A stretch of 64,000 nt of DNA from the NCBI RefSeq assembly GCF_042682545.1, contig NZ_JBHUHQ010000002.1. One strand, written 5' to 3'. This document shows, one piece after another, positions 14,967 through 24,234 of this stretch. Numbering within the stretch: position 1 is the stretch's first letter; every line of letters begins with the position of its first letter. Under the pieces are notes generated by a model. That model was not told where the DNA came from. It worked only from the letters and a program-made list of their open reading frames with translations, and searched no databases. Source of the DNA: Ornithinibacillus salinisoli (GTDB lineage: Bacteria; Bacillota; Bacilli; Bacillales; Amphibacillaceae). Both the position numbers and the translations under genes were made by a program.

Positions 14967-17942
14967 TCACTTATTTTCCATTAATGGAACCAGATTTGTT
15001 AATTTTATTATATTTGCTTGCCTTGATTCCATTATTTCCTGTTTACAGGAAAATAAAATTACCTGTTGTTTATTAGCAATTTGAGCTAATATCTTCATTA
15101 CTCGATCTGTTCGAACGGCATCAAAGTGAACAAACGCATCATCAATAATGAATGGTATTTTATCTTTTTCTGTCATGACTTCCCCAATAGCTAATCTTAA
15201 GGAAACATATAATTGATCAATTGTACCTTGTGATAATTCATTTACAGTATACCGAATATGATCTTTGTGTTCTACTAAAAATAGTTTATCAGCCGTTGGG
15301 GCATAAACATTAATATAAGTCCCCCCTGTAATTTCTTGAAAATATTCTGCTGTTTGTTCCATTACTCTCGACAAATACTTATTACGATACGTACGTTTTG
15401 TTTCTATAAGTAATTCTTTTGCTGTTTTATATATTGCCCATTCTTTTGCAAATTCTTTTACTTGCTCTTTTTGCATATGAAATTGATGTATCTTTTTCGA
15501 GTAGCTGTCTGAGGACTCCATGTTAATTAAGTCAGCTTTGATATCGGCTAATTGCTGGTGCATCTCATGCAATTTTTTTTCCGCTTCCGCTTTCTTTTCT
15601 CGAACCTGTTCTAACTCTAATTCCAAATTACTTTGCTTCGGTGTTTCTACTAAAAAATCATCCCATTGGTCTTTTGAAAAGATCACCTGATATTTTCTAA
15701 CTATTCTTTCCCGTAATGTTTCCCATTCATGCTTCTGCTTTAACTGATTTGCTCTTTTATAATACGCATCCTCATCTTCCACTTCTGCTCCAATAAACAA
15801 CGAATGGATTTCTTTTTCAAAGATCCTATTTTTTTGCCGTAACTCCTGCTGCTGTTTCTCATTCTCTACTAAAAGTTGATCAATTTGCTGCATTTCTAGC
15901 TTCATTTTATCTATACTATTACGTTCTTCTTCAATCAAACGAAGCTGAAGTTCCAAATTATTAGGGATCTCCACCATATTCTCTTCTTTTAGGAAAGCCT
16001 CTACTTCTGTAGTGAATGTTGTAAGTCCATTTGAGATATGTGCAGCTTGTTTTTCTAATTCTTCCTTTTCCTGATGCATCCGTAACACGTTCTTCAACGC
16101 ATGATATATTTCTGGCCAGTAAGTTACATCTACAACTTTTAAAAATGGAAAAAGTTCACGCTGTTCAAGAATTTTTCCTTGTAATCGTTTTTCATTTTCC
16201 TGATATACGGTTCGTTTTTCATCTAACTGTATGTGTTGTATATCTATTGCTTTCAATTGCTCATGCAAAGATTTTTGTTCCTTGTTGTTATCTTCATCCC
16301 TTTGTAGCATCTGAATGAATTCATCTTTTTCATGATCTGTTATCGGTTTCTGTGAAATGACATAACTTGTTTTCGCAAGGAACTTCTCCATTTTTTTCAA
16401 TGCGCGTCTACTCCATATCCACTGAGAGATACCTAATAGAATACAGATAACAGCTATACTTCTCAAAACGATAGCCTCCATAAAGAAGGAGGTTATTCCA
16501 GCCACAATTGCTATACAAGTGAAAAGAAGCAAATACGTTTTTGTTTGTTTTTCAGTATTTCGTTTATTATGCAACCATTTTTGTTCCTTGTCAGTTTCCT
16601 CTTGCTTTAGCTTCTCTAGTATTTTATTTTCCTTGTAATCATTTAACTTCTCTTCTAAGAGGGACCGCTTGTCATGTGGTAATAGATTTCCTTGTATTTC
16701 TTGTACTTGTGCTTCTATATATTGTTGCTTGTTTTCTATTAATTTCTCTTCTTCCTGAAGCTTTTTTTGTTCATTCTTCAGCTGTTCGCGGGAATTTTTA
16801 CAATCTGTCCATGACTTCTCGATATGATATGGAAAATGAAGATGATATAAATCTTCACTCGATAATCCGATACTCAGATCCCGTAACTCTGCTTCTATTC
16901 GAAGATTCAATTTCTGACTAGCTGCTTGAAGCTTATTCAGTTCTTTCTTGTTCTCCTTATAATGCGTATACCTGTCCAGAATATGCGATGCACTCTCATA
17001 ATGCTGCTTTTCATCTAATGATTTCTCTAAAACACTTCTTTGGTCTCTATGTTTTTGTTCCGTTGTCTTAAGTACCGACATTTCACTTTGTAATGGAATT
17101 ACTTTTTCCTTTAAAGCTTGTAGGCGATTAATACCATCCTCTGGAAAAACTAAATCTTGAGGTAGATCCGCTAATTGTGAACTATACGTATAATATTCAT
17201 GGATTTCTGGTAAAGCCTGTAGCTTTTTTTCAAGCAGTATTTCCTTCTCTTTATCCTTATGTAGGCTTTCTGCTACTTGGTTCATTTCTGTTGTTAATTC
17301 CAATATATCCGTTTTCTTATTTCGGTAAGTAGATTCCTCTTGTTGCAGATCAATCAAGGATCTATGCTGCTCTTGTAATGCTTGTAAATGGTGGTTAATT
17401 ATTGGCTTTTTACCATATGGTTTAAATAATTCTGCTAGTTTATTATCCAACCTTTTTTCTATAGTGTTAATATGAGACGAGCCCGTTAAGCCAATACTTA
17501 GTAATACTTCGCCCATGTTTTCTTCTTTCATGGAGCGTATAGTTGCCAGATCTAATGCTGAAAACGAGAAAATAGATTGATATGTCTCTAAAGTCATTCC
17601 ATTTAACCGCTCTCGGAGCCAATTTTCATCATATACTTTTCCATCTGGAGTGTAACAAATTGCAGCACCATTACGTGTCTCATCCATTCTTTCAATTGTA
17701 AACTCACCAACATTCGGATCAAATATGGTTAACCTACCGCCCATTTTACTACTCGTTTTTGGTCGATAGAATGTTCGCATTTTAGGTGGGAGTCCGAATA
17801 ACATAAACAAAATAAAGTTATTTAACGATGACTTTCCAGATTCATTTTTTCCATAGATAACTGTAAACGGATATTTTTCAAAATCAACATTAAAATCCAC
17901 CCATTTTGCAAATCCATGTACAGTAGCTTGTAGTAACTTCAT
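14967..17942 (-). CDS. yhaN: SbcC/Rad50-like ATPase YhaN
   Basis: A 991-residue AAA ATPase with an SMC-like layout: Walker A GKNESGKSS (about 37), two long coiled-coil arms (about 190-460 and 520-870), then the signature ELSQGTIDQLY and Walker B IPFIIDDAFVHFD near the C-terminus. Between the arms lie two hydrophobic helices (YLLLFTCIAIVAGITSFF and SIAVICILLGISQW, about 475-520), where classical SbcC has a zinc hook. It presumably works with the YhaO nuclease just upstream. ATG 17942 is chosen for its GAGGTG site 6 nt before and for the family N-terminus MKLLQATVHGF. DNA repair is likely but unproven. Confidence 0.88.
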   Translation of the reverse strand: MKLLQATVHGFAKWVDFNVDFEKYPFTVIYGKNESGKSSLNNFILFMLFGLPPKMRTFYRPKTSSKMGGRLTIFDPNVGEFTIERMDETRNGAAICYTPDGKVYDENWLRERLNGMTLETYQSIFSFSALDLATIRSMKEENMGEVLLSIGLTGSSHINTIEKRLDNKLAELFKPYGKKPIINHHLQALQEQHRSLIDLQQEESTYRNKKTDILELTTEMNQVAESLHKDKEKEILLEKKLQALPEIHEYYTYSSQLADLPQDLVFPEDGINRLQALKEKVIPLQSEMSVLKTTEQKHRDQRSVLEKSLDEKQHYESASHILDRYTHYKENKKELNKLQAASQKLNLRIEAELRDLSIGLSSEDLYHLHFPYHIEKSWTDCKNSREQLKNEQKKLQEEEKLIENKQQYIEAQVQEIQGNLLPHDKRSLLEEKLNDYKENKILEKLKQEETDKEQKWLHNKRNTEKQTKTYLLLFTCIAIVAGITSFFMEAIVLRSIAVICILLGISQWIWSRRALKKMEKFLAKTSYVISQKPITDHEKDEFIQMLQRDEDNNKEQKSLHEQLKAIDIQHIQLDEKRTVYQENEKRLQGKILEQRELFPFLKVVDVTYWPEIYHALKNVLRMHQEKEELEKQAAHISNGLTTFTTEVEAFLKEENMVEIPNNLELQLRLIEEERNSIDKMKLEMQQIDQLLVENEKQQQELRQKNRIFEKEIHSLFIGAEVEDEDAYYKRANQLKQKHEWETLRERIVRKYQVIFSKDQWDDFLVETPKQSNLELELEQVREKKAEAEKKLHEMHQQLADIKADLINMESSDSYSKKIHQFHMQKEQVKEFAKEWAIYKTAKELLIETKRTYRNKYLSRVMEQTAEYFQEITGGTYINVYAPTADKLFLVEHKDHIRYTVNELSQGTIDQLYVSLRLAIGEVMTEKDKIPFIIDDAFVHFDAVRTDRVMKILAQIANKQQVILFSCKQEIMESRQANIIKLTNLVPLMENK

Positions 17943-17952
17943 CTTCCACACC

Positions 17953-19176
17953 TCATTTTCGGAGTAGCTCATGAATTAATAACTGATAAGCTTCCTCTTT
18001 TATTTCTTCTATTTCTTCTGATACGTTTTCAATATACTTTCTTGCTTCCTTATGTTGAAATAATTCATGTAAAAAAGGCTGAATAGATGTACTTTTATGT
18101 AACCCAGTTAATTCTCCTAAAAAGTGTTCACCTTCATAAGATAGATGTTGGAAATTTGAAGACCATGTAACATGAAATCTGTGAATATACATCCAATTTT
18201 TTGCTGAAGTTAAACCTTCATTTATGATCTCTATTATGTCTCCTATTAGATGTTCATTTTTCCAATGTTTAATTTCCTCATGCTCAGCATGTATTGTTAA
18301 ATCAATTAGTTTTGGCGTGTTTCCACTATGTTTCACTTCTAGATTTTTTCGAATATATCCTTCTAACTGATGAACTTCCTTACATTGCGTGACATCTATG
18401 GTAATGGGTTGAAATTGAATTGCTTGAAGAGGAATAAAATCGGCCTGACATTCCGTTTCTGCCATTGTTATATGATAGCAACCTTTCTCACCGGATTCCT
18501 TCCGATTACGACCTTGTATATTTCCTGGATAAATAATTGGTGGGTGTTCCTTTAATATTTCACGTTTATGAATATGCCCTAATGCCCAATAATCAAACGG
18601 CTTCTCTGCTAAGTCACGCAATAGAAATGGTGCATACTGATCATGCTCCGTATTACTTTCAATACTCCCATGAAGCATAGCAATATGAAATGGGGTATGT
18701 TCATCCTTTATGTTATATTCCATCACTTTCTTTTGGGTCACTGCCCGATTTTCGTAACTGAAACCATAAATGTTAACGAGAGGATGATCCCCACGATAAT
18801 GTGTCACATGTTGAACTTCTTCATTGGGAAATATATATACATTTGGCGGATATGTAATAGGATGGATATTTCCCTTTATAAAGTCATGATTACCATAGGA
18901 AATGTACACTTTAATGTGATAGAGATCCAATTCTTCAAATGCTTTCCGTAACTTAATTTGAGCTTTTAAATTTTGCTGTTCGTTATCAAATAAATCTCCA
19001 ACCATAAGTACAAAATCTACATTTTTATTAATAGCCTGTGCTACTAAATTATCAAGTGCAGTAAACGTACTGTCACGCACCTCTTGAAAAATATTATTTG
19101 GAACATTTGCCAAGCCTTTAAATGGGCTATCCAAATGTAAATCAGCCGTATGGATAAATGAAACTTGCTTCGGCAT
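17953..19176 (-). CDS. yhaO: SbcD-like metallophosphoesterase YhaO
   Basis: A 407-residue calcineurin-like phosphoesterase in the Mre11/SbcD group. The metal-binding series is complete: HTADLHLDSPF (about 7-17), VGDLFD, SYGNHD, MLHGS and LGHIHKRE. The C-terminal third should contact the YhaN ATPase. The pair resembles SbcCD nucleases that process DNA ends. ATG 19176 has GAGGTG 6 nt upstream; yhaN begins 10 nt after the stop, so both are probably co-translated. Confidence 0.88.
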   Translation of the reverse strand: MPKQVSFIHTADLHLDSPFKGLANVPNNIFQEVRDSTFTALDNLVAQAINKNVDFVLMVGDLFDNEQQNLKAQIKLRKAFEELDLYHIKVYISYGNHDFIKGNIHPITYPPNVYIFPNEEVQHVTHYRGDHPLVNIYGFSYENRAVTQKKVMEYNIKDEHTPFHIAMLHGSIESNTEHDQYAPFLLRDLAEKPFDYWALGHIHKREILKEHPPIIYPGNIQGRNRKESGEKGCYHITMAETECQADFIPLQAIQFQPITIDVTQCKEVHQLEGYIRKNLEVKHSGNTPKLIDLTIHAEHEEIKHWKNEHLIGDIIEIINEGLTSAKNWMYIHRFHVTWSSNFQHLSYEGEHFLGELTGLHKSTSIQPFLHELFQHKEARKYIENVSEEIEEIKEEAYQLLIHELLRK

Positions 19177-19305
19177 CGTAATCACCTCAATGATAATTTC
19201 TTTCCATCTATTTTAACAAAAACCCGAAGCGAATGCACGTTCGATTAATATAAAACTAGTTCTTAGGCTATTTCAGCGAGTGAAAGTATTTAAACCTTAT
19301 ATGTA

Positions 19306-19331
19306 AAAAGGTCACGATATTCGTGACCTTT
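19306..19331 (-). terminator. yhaPQ operon terminator
   Basis: AAAGGTCACGA-ATA-TCGTGACCTTT on the minus strand followed by T residues; perfect stem. Confidence 0.88.
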
Positions 19332-19339
19332 ACTTACCG

Positions 19340-20590
19340 TTATTCTTTTTTCGTTAATTCTATTGCTTTTTTCATATCTTTTAACGAACTAGAACGCCCA
19401 TACATTAATACACCACCCTTATACACTCTTGCACCGATTAATGCTAATAACGTAATGGTTGCTATTAATAACCCAATGGAGATAGCTACTTCCCAAAATG
19501 GGACATCTAGCATACCTACCCGAAGAAACATAAGCATCGGTGTAAAGAAAGGAATAAAGGATGTCACAGTAACTATAGTAGATTCTGGCATACTTAATCC
19601 AAACATTGCTAATAGAAAGGCAGCTACAACTAATAATGTCATTGGTGTTATTAGTTGTTGTACATCTTCTACTCGACTTACGAGTGAACCTAACATCGCA
19701 GCCAATGTAGCGTATAGTAAGTAACCTAACAAGAAGAAGACAATACCGTATATATAGACTGATGGTGCGGTATCCTGAATACCAAAGTAGTCAAATATTC
19801 CCCCTGTTAATTCATCCTTCTTAGACTGAACGACGGTATATCCAACTACAACAAATAATGAAATCTGTGTTAGACCCAATAATGCAATACCGGAAATCTT
19901 TGCAAACATATGTGTAACCGGGGATGCGCTTGACACTAGAATTTCCATTACTCGAGATGACTTCTCTGTTGCAACATCGGTCGCAATCATTGTTCCATAC
20001 ATTAATACAGCCATATATAGGATGAATAACATAATATATACAATCCCTCGAGCTTGGCTTAGCTCTTCATTTGTTTTTGCACTTTCATCTAGCGCAACCT
20101 TTTGAAAGGTAACAGGTTCATAAATTTCCGTTATTGTATCTTGATCAACTCCTGCAGCTTGTGTCGCAATGGCTATTTTTAATTGCTGCAATTGTTGTTC
20201 CAGGTTCGTTTGAATTCCTGTTTCTGTAATATTATTCGAATAGTAAGTAGCTTCTGGTAATTGTTCGTCATTGATTTCCGTTACTACTAATGCTTTATAC
20301 GTTCCTTCTTTGACTAATTCCTTTACATCGTCTTCTGATTCATCTACCAAAACTAACTCCATATCGTCACTATTGGAGGCAATACCTGCTTGTAATGGAG
20401 CAAATAACTCCCCTGATTCATCTAAAATAGCTATTTTGTTTTTGTCATCACCTGACAAGGTATCGATAATCGATTGAAAGTTAGCCATCCCAATAATGAA
20501 CAATAGAATAATGGCCGTACTAATATAAAAAGACTTTGTCTTGAGACGTGTTATATACGTATGGGACAATATGATCCAAAACTTATTCAT
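19340..20590 (-). CDS. yhaP: ABC-2 type exporter permease (YhaP/NatB-like)
   Basis: A 416-residue membrane subunit with the ABC-2 layout: one helix near the N-terminus (STAIILLFIIGMANF), a large extracytoplasmic domain (about 45-170), then a cluster of five to six helices from about 175. The start of the cluster carries the typical ASSPVTHMFAKI-like cytoplasmic segment. It is in the family of the Na+ exporter subunit NatB. ATG 20590 overlaps the yhaQ stop by 8 bp. It is the last gene of an operon starting with an XRE regulator. Confidence 0.87.
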   Translation of the reverse strand: MNKFWIILSHTYITRLKTKSFYISTAIILLFIIGMANFQSIIDTLSGDDKNKIAILDESGELFAPLQAGIASNSDDMELVLVDESEDDVKELVKEGTYKALVVTEINDEQLPEATYYSNNITETGIQTNLEQQLQQLKIAIATQAAGVDQDTITEIYEPVTFQKVALDESAKTNEELSQARGIVYIMLFILYMAVLMYGTMIATDVATEKSSRVMEILVSSASPVTHMFAKISGIALLGLTQISLFVVVGYTVVQSKKDELTGGIFDYFGIQDTAPSVYIYGIVFFLLGYLLYATLAAMLGSLVSRVEDVQQLITPMTLLVVAAFLLAMFGLSMPESTIVTVTSFIPFFTPMLMFLRVGMLDVPFWEVAISIGLLIATITLLALIGARVYKGGVLMYGRSSSLKDMKKAIELTKKE

Positions 20591-21491
20591 AAGCTGCACC
20601 TACTTTTTCTATAAAGATATCGTTTAACGATGGTTCTTCTAATTCAAATTTACGGACAAACCCTTTACCATGAATAGCAGAAAAAACCTTTTGCGATACA
20701 TCTTCATTTTCGATTTGCAGTGCACATCCTTCAGTAACTCTCTTATAACGCAATACACCACTAATATCTTGCAAAAATTCTAACGGCATCTCCGCATGAA
20801 TAATTAAATTCTTTTTACCAAAAGAACGTTTAATCTCACGTAAAGTACCTTGAACGACTGGCTTACCTTTATGTAAAATACATAAATGCTCACACAATTC
20901 TTCTACATGCTCCATGCGATGTGATGAAAACACGATAGACGTTCCTTGTTCTTTTAAATCTAGAACGGCTTCTTTCAGCATCTCTACATTTATTGGATCA
21001 AGACCGGAGAAAGGTTCATCCAAAATCAACAATTTCGGCTTATGTATGACAGCCGAGATGAATTGTATTTTTTGCTGATTTCCTTTTGATAACTCTTCTA
21101 CTCGCTTGTCAAGATATTCAGGTACCTTAAATCGCTCCAACCACTCTTCTAATTCTTTGATAACTTCAGACTTACTCATTCCTCGTAATTTTCCAAGGTA
21201 AACTAACTGGTCCCTTACTTTTAATTTTGGATAAAGCCCTCTTTCTTCCGGCAAGTAACCAATTAAATGGCTCTTATCATAGTTAATCCTATCACCATTC
21301 CAAGAAATATCTCCTTCGCTACGATCTAACAATCCTAAGATCATCCGAAACGTTGTAGTTTTCCCAGCACCATTTCCACCTAAAAATCCAAACATCTCAC
21401 TCTCAGGGATTTCTAGTGATAAATTATTCACTGCGATATTGTCTCCAAATTGTTTCGTTACATTTTTTAGCACTAAAGTCACATTATTCAC
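20583..21491 (-). CDS. yhaQ: ABC exporter ATPase (YhaQ/NatA-like)
   Basis: A 302-residue ATPase. Walker A is GGNGAGKTT (about 35-43), the signature LSKGNQQK, Walker B LLILDEPFSGLDP and the switch region SSHRM. The C-terminal 80 residues form the extra domain common to NatA/DrrA-type exporters. It drives YhaP, encoded with an 8-bp overlap downstream. Its start overlaps the end of the small membrane protein gene upstream, completing a four-gene operon. Confidence 0.9.
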   Translation of the reverse strand: MNNVTLVLKNVTKQFGDNIAVNNLSLEIPESEMFGFLGGNGAGKTTTFRMILGLLDRSEGDISWNGDRINYDKSHLIGYLPEERGLYPKLKVRDQLVYLGKLRGMSKSEVIKELEEWLERFKVPEYLDKRVEELSKGNQQKIQFISAVIHKPKLLILDEPFSGLDPINVEMLKEAVLDLKEQGTSIVFSSHRMEHVEELCEHLCILHKGKPVVQGTLREIKRSFGKKNLIIHAEMPLEFLQDISGVLRYKRVTEGCALQIENEDVSQKVFSAIHGKGFVRKFELEEPSLNDIFIEKVGAAYE

Positions 21492-21805
21492 TCCTCTTTT
21501 GAATTATAATAAGCAGCACATATACCATAGATCACACAATGGAGAATATATAATACCGTTATTAGAAAAAAACTAAATGAAATTCCGTCAAACATAATAA
21601 TGATCGGCCATGCAACCAACATGACAACAAGCATGATATCCCAAGTTCTCCCCTTTGCCCTATTATTCACTTGGTAATATCGTTCATCATAGCGAAAATT
21701 TTTCTTGCCCAATCGGCGTTGTATAAAAAATAACAAAATCATGAACGCATAATTGCCGAGTAGAATCAAAATTACCCAAGGGTCTTGTAAAAATGCTTCA
21801 CTCAA
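21488..21805 (-). CDS. Small membrane protein coupled to the XRE regulator
   Basis: A 105-residue protein with three to four hydrophobic segments (about 7-24, 56-72 and 75-98) and the polar stretch RRLGKKNFRYDERYYQVNNRAKGRTWD between them. The pattern resembles DUF2178/DUF3796 proteins that are usually paired with small XRE regulators. TTG at 21805 is chosen: GAAGGGG lies 9 nt upstream and the codon overlaps the regulator's stop. In-frame ATGs upstream have no ribosome site. It may act as a membrane partner or anti-regulator for the XRE protein; this is inference. Confidence 0.65.
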   Translation of the reverse strand: MSEAFLQDPWVILILLGNYAFMILLFFIQRRLGKKNFRYDERYYQVNNRAKGRTWDIMLVVMLVAWPIIIMFDGISFSFFLITVLYILHCVIYGICAAYYNSKEE

Positions 21806-22007
21806 TATTTTCATCCCCTTCAAAAACAAATAAATCTTCAATAGAACAGTTAAAAATTTGCGAGAGTTTATGTGCTAACACAAGAGAGGGTTTGTATTTT
21901 CCTTTTTCTAAAGAAATAATCGTTTGACGTGAAACCTTTAATACTTTGGATAATTCCTCCTGCGTCATGTTCATCTCATTACGTTTTTCACGAATTAACG
22001 TTTTCAT
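21798..22007 (-). CDS. XRE-family DNA-binding protein
   Basis: A 69-residue protein that is essentially one Cro/C1-type helix-turn-helix domain: IREKRNEMNMTQEELSKVLK, SRQTIISLEKGKYKPSL, then a short FNCSIEDLF tail. ATG 22007 follows GGGAG. It heads the operon with the small membrane protein and yhaQP. Direct repeats between its candidate promoter and its start suggest autoregulation, so the YhaPQ exporter is probably under this regulator's control. Confidence 0.85.
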   Translation of the reverse strand: MKTLIREKRNEMNMTQEELSKVLKVSRQTIISLEKGKYKPSLVLAHKLSQIFNCSIEDLFVFEGDENIE

Positions 22008-22022
22008 TTTATCTCCCACTTC

Positions 22023-22075
22023 TCACGTAAAGTCAACTTCACGTAAAGCTTACATTACTTTCGGGATAATGTCAA
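22023..22075 (-). promoter_or_regulatory. Promoter and direct-repeat operator of the XRE-yhaQP operon
   Basis: On the minus strand TTGACA (22075-22070) is followed after 17 nt by TGTAAGCT, a weak extended -10. Downstream, CTTTACGTGA occurs twice (22048-22039 and 22032-22023), 16 bp apart, between the -10 and the ribosome site. A related GTAAAG occurs upstream of the -35 (about 22080). The placement suits a roadblock-type operator for the XRE protein. Confidence 0.55.
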
Positions 22076-22184
22076 GCCAACTTTACTCAAATAGAAACTA
22101 TTTTTATAAAGTTCTTCCCGCATTGTTTGATACTATTTACATTGAATATGCAGCAACTTAAAAAGATGGCGCACTTCAGAATAA

Positions 22185-22336
22185 AGTGCCATTCGGTTGT
22201 TCATAGCAGTAATGAAAGCCCGAATGAAAGGAATATAGTGTCAAACGGTCGTTCATAGCAGTAATGAAAGCCCGAATGAAAAGAATAGAGTGTCAAACGG
22301 TCGTTCATAGCTGTTATGAAAGCCCGAATGGAGAAC
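22185..22336. repeat. Three tandem copies of a 52-bp repeat
   Basis: The unit core TCATAGCAGTAATGAAAGCC then CGAATGAAA starts at 22201, 22253 and 22305. Copies 2 and 3 also share AGTGTCAAACGGTCGT. Each unit contains an imperfect TTCATAGCAGTAATGAA palindrome. No frame is open across it. It lies in the 22076-22505 gap, which otherwise shows only the yhzD leader. Confidence 0.8.
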
Positions 22337-22505
22337 AGAAAATAACAAATGGTTCCCGTCAAAGTTACTTCGCATTTTACATCAATTACGAATAACTATA
22401 TTTCTTAAAAGTACCATGATTTTAGAAAACAACCTTTAATAAGAAGGATTTTTACAATAGAGGTAGAATATTGTATATAAGAATGACTTCAAGGAGGGAA
22501 ACATA

Positions 22506-22691
22506 TTGCGCACGTACGTATTAACCGTATTTAGTAATACTGGTGAAAAACTATTGGATGAATCATTTGAAGCTAATAATGATCAAGAAGCAAAACAAGT
22601 TGGAACAGTTAAACTAGATGAAAGTGGATATAGCGAATACACCCATCGTTGTGTATCTCCAGAAGCAAAATTAGTATTGTTTCACCGGTAA
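22506..22691 (+). CDS. yhzD: YhzD-like small protein
   Basis: A 61-residue soluble protein. The opening RTYVLTVFSNTGEKLLDESF, the central AKQVGTVKLDE, and the ending THRCVSPEAKLVLFHR match the YhzD family (61 residues in B. subtilis, as I recall it). The start is TTG 22506, 7 nt after AAGGAGGG. It sits beside yhaR as in B. subtilis. Function unknown. Confidence 0.82.
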   Translation: MRTYVLTVFSNTGEKLLDESFEANNDQEAKQVGTVKLDESGYSEYTHRCVSPEAKLVLFHR

Positions 22692-22726
22692 GGTGTATTG
22701 TCTTAATTATGAAAGAATTAATAGGA

Positions 22727-22761
22727 AAACGAACTTGGAGGTTTTATCTTCAAGTTCGTTT
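22727..22761. terminator. Bidirectional terminator between yhzD and yhaR
   Basis: AAACGAACTTGGAG pairs with CTTCAAGTTCGTTT across TTTTAT, with one wobble. Confidence 0.8.
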
Positions 22762-22768
22762 CCCCTAA

Positions 22769-23539
22769 TTATTCCCCTGTAAAATTCGGTTTTCTCTTTT
22801 CCAAAAATGCTTGAACACCTTCCTGATGATCAGCAGTATTTCGTAATTCCCATTGATTGTTTTGTTCTTCTTTCAAGTAATATTCTAATGAAGCTCTATT
22901 TTTATTATGATAGATCATTTTTGTCTTAAGCATTGCAACGGTTGGTGAAGATAATACTTTTTTACCAATCCTTGATGCTTCCACTATGACTTTTTCATTA
23001 GTCAGTACATCTACTAGTCCCATACTTTTCGCCTCGACACCTTGAACCTGTTGCATTCCCCATGTAAACTGTTTTGCAGCCTGTGCACCTAAGCGTTGTT
23101 CTAACCAGAAATGCCCTCCACCATCTGGTGCTAAGCCTACACCAATGAATAACATGCCAAACTTTGATTCCTTTTGGCCAATGACATAGTCAGCAGTTAA
23201 AGCTAAACTTAAACCTAATCCTGCTGCAGAACCTTGTACAGCGGAAACAACGATTTTAGGCATCATGTATAACTTCAATACAATCGTACTAATTGTGTGC
23301 ATGACTTCATCAAAAAACTCCTTATTGGCGAAGTCCTTCATCATAGAAATATCACCGCCAGCACAAAATGCATTTCCATTTCCCGCTAATACGACAACAT
23401 GATCTTCGTTTTTTTCTACCTTATCAAGAACATGCAATAATTCTTCAAGCATCTCTTTGTTCAAGGCATTATAGCGATCTGGTCGGTTCAAATAAATAAA
23501 TGAAATATTGTCCTTACGTTCATATATCACTGTAGACAT
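22769..23539 (-). CDS. yhaR: Enoyl-CoA hydratase/isomerase family protein YhaR
   Basis: A 256-residue crotonase-fold protein. The CoA-binding/oxyanion region GNGNAFCAGGDISMM (about 55-68) and the second oxyanion segment VQGSAAGLGLSLALTADY (about 103-120) are present. A Gly-rich GVGLAPDGGGHF replaces the usual Glu of classical hydratases at that position, so the reaction may be isomerisation or hydratation of an unusual substrate. GGGGG precedes the ATG. It is a single gene next to yhzD. Confidence 0.83.
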   Translation of the reverse strand: MSTVIYERKDNISFIYLNRPDRYNALNKEMLEELLHVLDKVEKNEDHVVVLAGNGNAFCAGGDISMMKDFANKEFFDEVMHTISTIVLKLYMMPKIVVSAVQGSAAGLGLSLALTADYVIGQKESKFGMLFIGVGLAPDGGGHFWLEQRLGAQAAKQFTWGMQQVQGVEAKSMGLVDVLTNEKVIVEASRIGKKVLSSPTVAMLKTKMIYHNKNRASLEYYLKEEQNNQWELRNTADHQEGVQAFLEKRKPNFTGE

Positions 23540-23611
23540 TCGATATCATCCCCCTATTCTCTCCTTATATTAATTCGCTATCTTCTTCTACATTCCTGCA
23601 TATTTAGAATT

Positions 23612-23645
23612 AAAAAAACCTGCAAAAATTATTTTTGCAGGTTTT
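23612..23645 (-). terminator. yheA terminator
   Basis: AAAACCTGCAAAAAT pairs with ATTTTTGCAGGTTTT, followed on the minus strand by T residues. Confidence 0.88.
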
Positions 23646-23657
23646 ATGTAGGTTCTA

Positions 23658-24017
23658 CTATTCTGTTGGCTCTTCTTGTGCACCATAAAGTTCTTCTAAT
23701 GGCTTTGTAATAATACGGCTAATATCATTAATTACCATGTTCAAACGTTGTTCTTGCTCCATTAATTTTGAAATATCTGCATGCTGCTGTACTACTTCTA
23801 CAACTTGACGTGCTTTCTCAACTTCCTCTTCCGTGATTTCTTCACCTTGCATTTGTTTTTGTTGTAATTCCATTTGAGTATCACGGAAATTTTCAAACAT
23901 TTGTTTTGCAGAAGGATCGTTCATTACTGCTTCAAAAGCTGACTTTAATCCTTGAAACTCCTCACTTTCGCGAACAGCCTTTTCCAAGTCATAAGCACTA
24001 TCATACATATTTGGCAT
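23658..24017 (-). CDS. yheA: YlbF/YmcA-family protein YheA
   Basis: A 119-residue all-helical protein: YDLEKAVRESEEFQGLKSAF, DPSAKQMFENFRDTQMELQQ and VVEVVQQHADISKLMEQEQRLN mark the YlbF/YheA (UPF0342) family. Relatives YlbF and YmcA work with YaaT to stimulate RNase Y and sporulation, but YheA's own role is unknown. The ATG follows AGGAGGCAATAAC. It has its own terminator. Confidence 0.87.
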   Translation of the reverse strand: MPNMYDSAYDLEKAVRESEEFQGLKSAFEAVMNDPSAKQMFENFRDTQMELQQKQMQGEEITEEEVEKARQVVEVVQQHADISKLMEQEQRLNMVINDISRIITKPLEELYGAQEEPTE

Positions 24018-24234
24018 GTTATTGCCTCCTTTGATTATTTACTAAAGTATCTAAAAGAAAAATCGTTCACCAACTGTGTTTTTCTCATACTTTAATCATT
24101 CTTGATAAAGTGTAACAAACGAAATGGTTCATGTATAGTGATTCGAAAATACATGACAAATACAAAATTATTTTTTCCCTATTCATACACTGCTATAATT
24201 AAAATAAGTCCCAATAGAAAAGAGGATTTTTCCA

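Noticed and set aside
22185..22336. CRISPR array
   Set aside because: The repeats are contiguous 52-bp units without variable spacers, and no cas gene is present.
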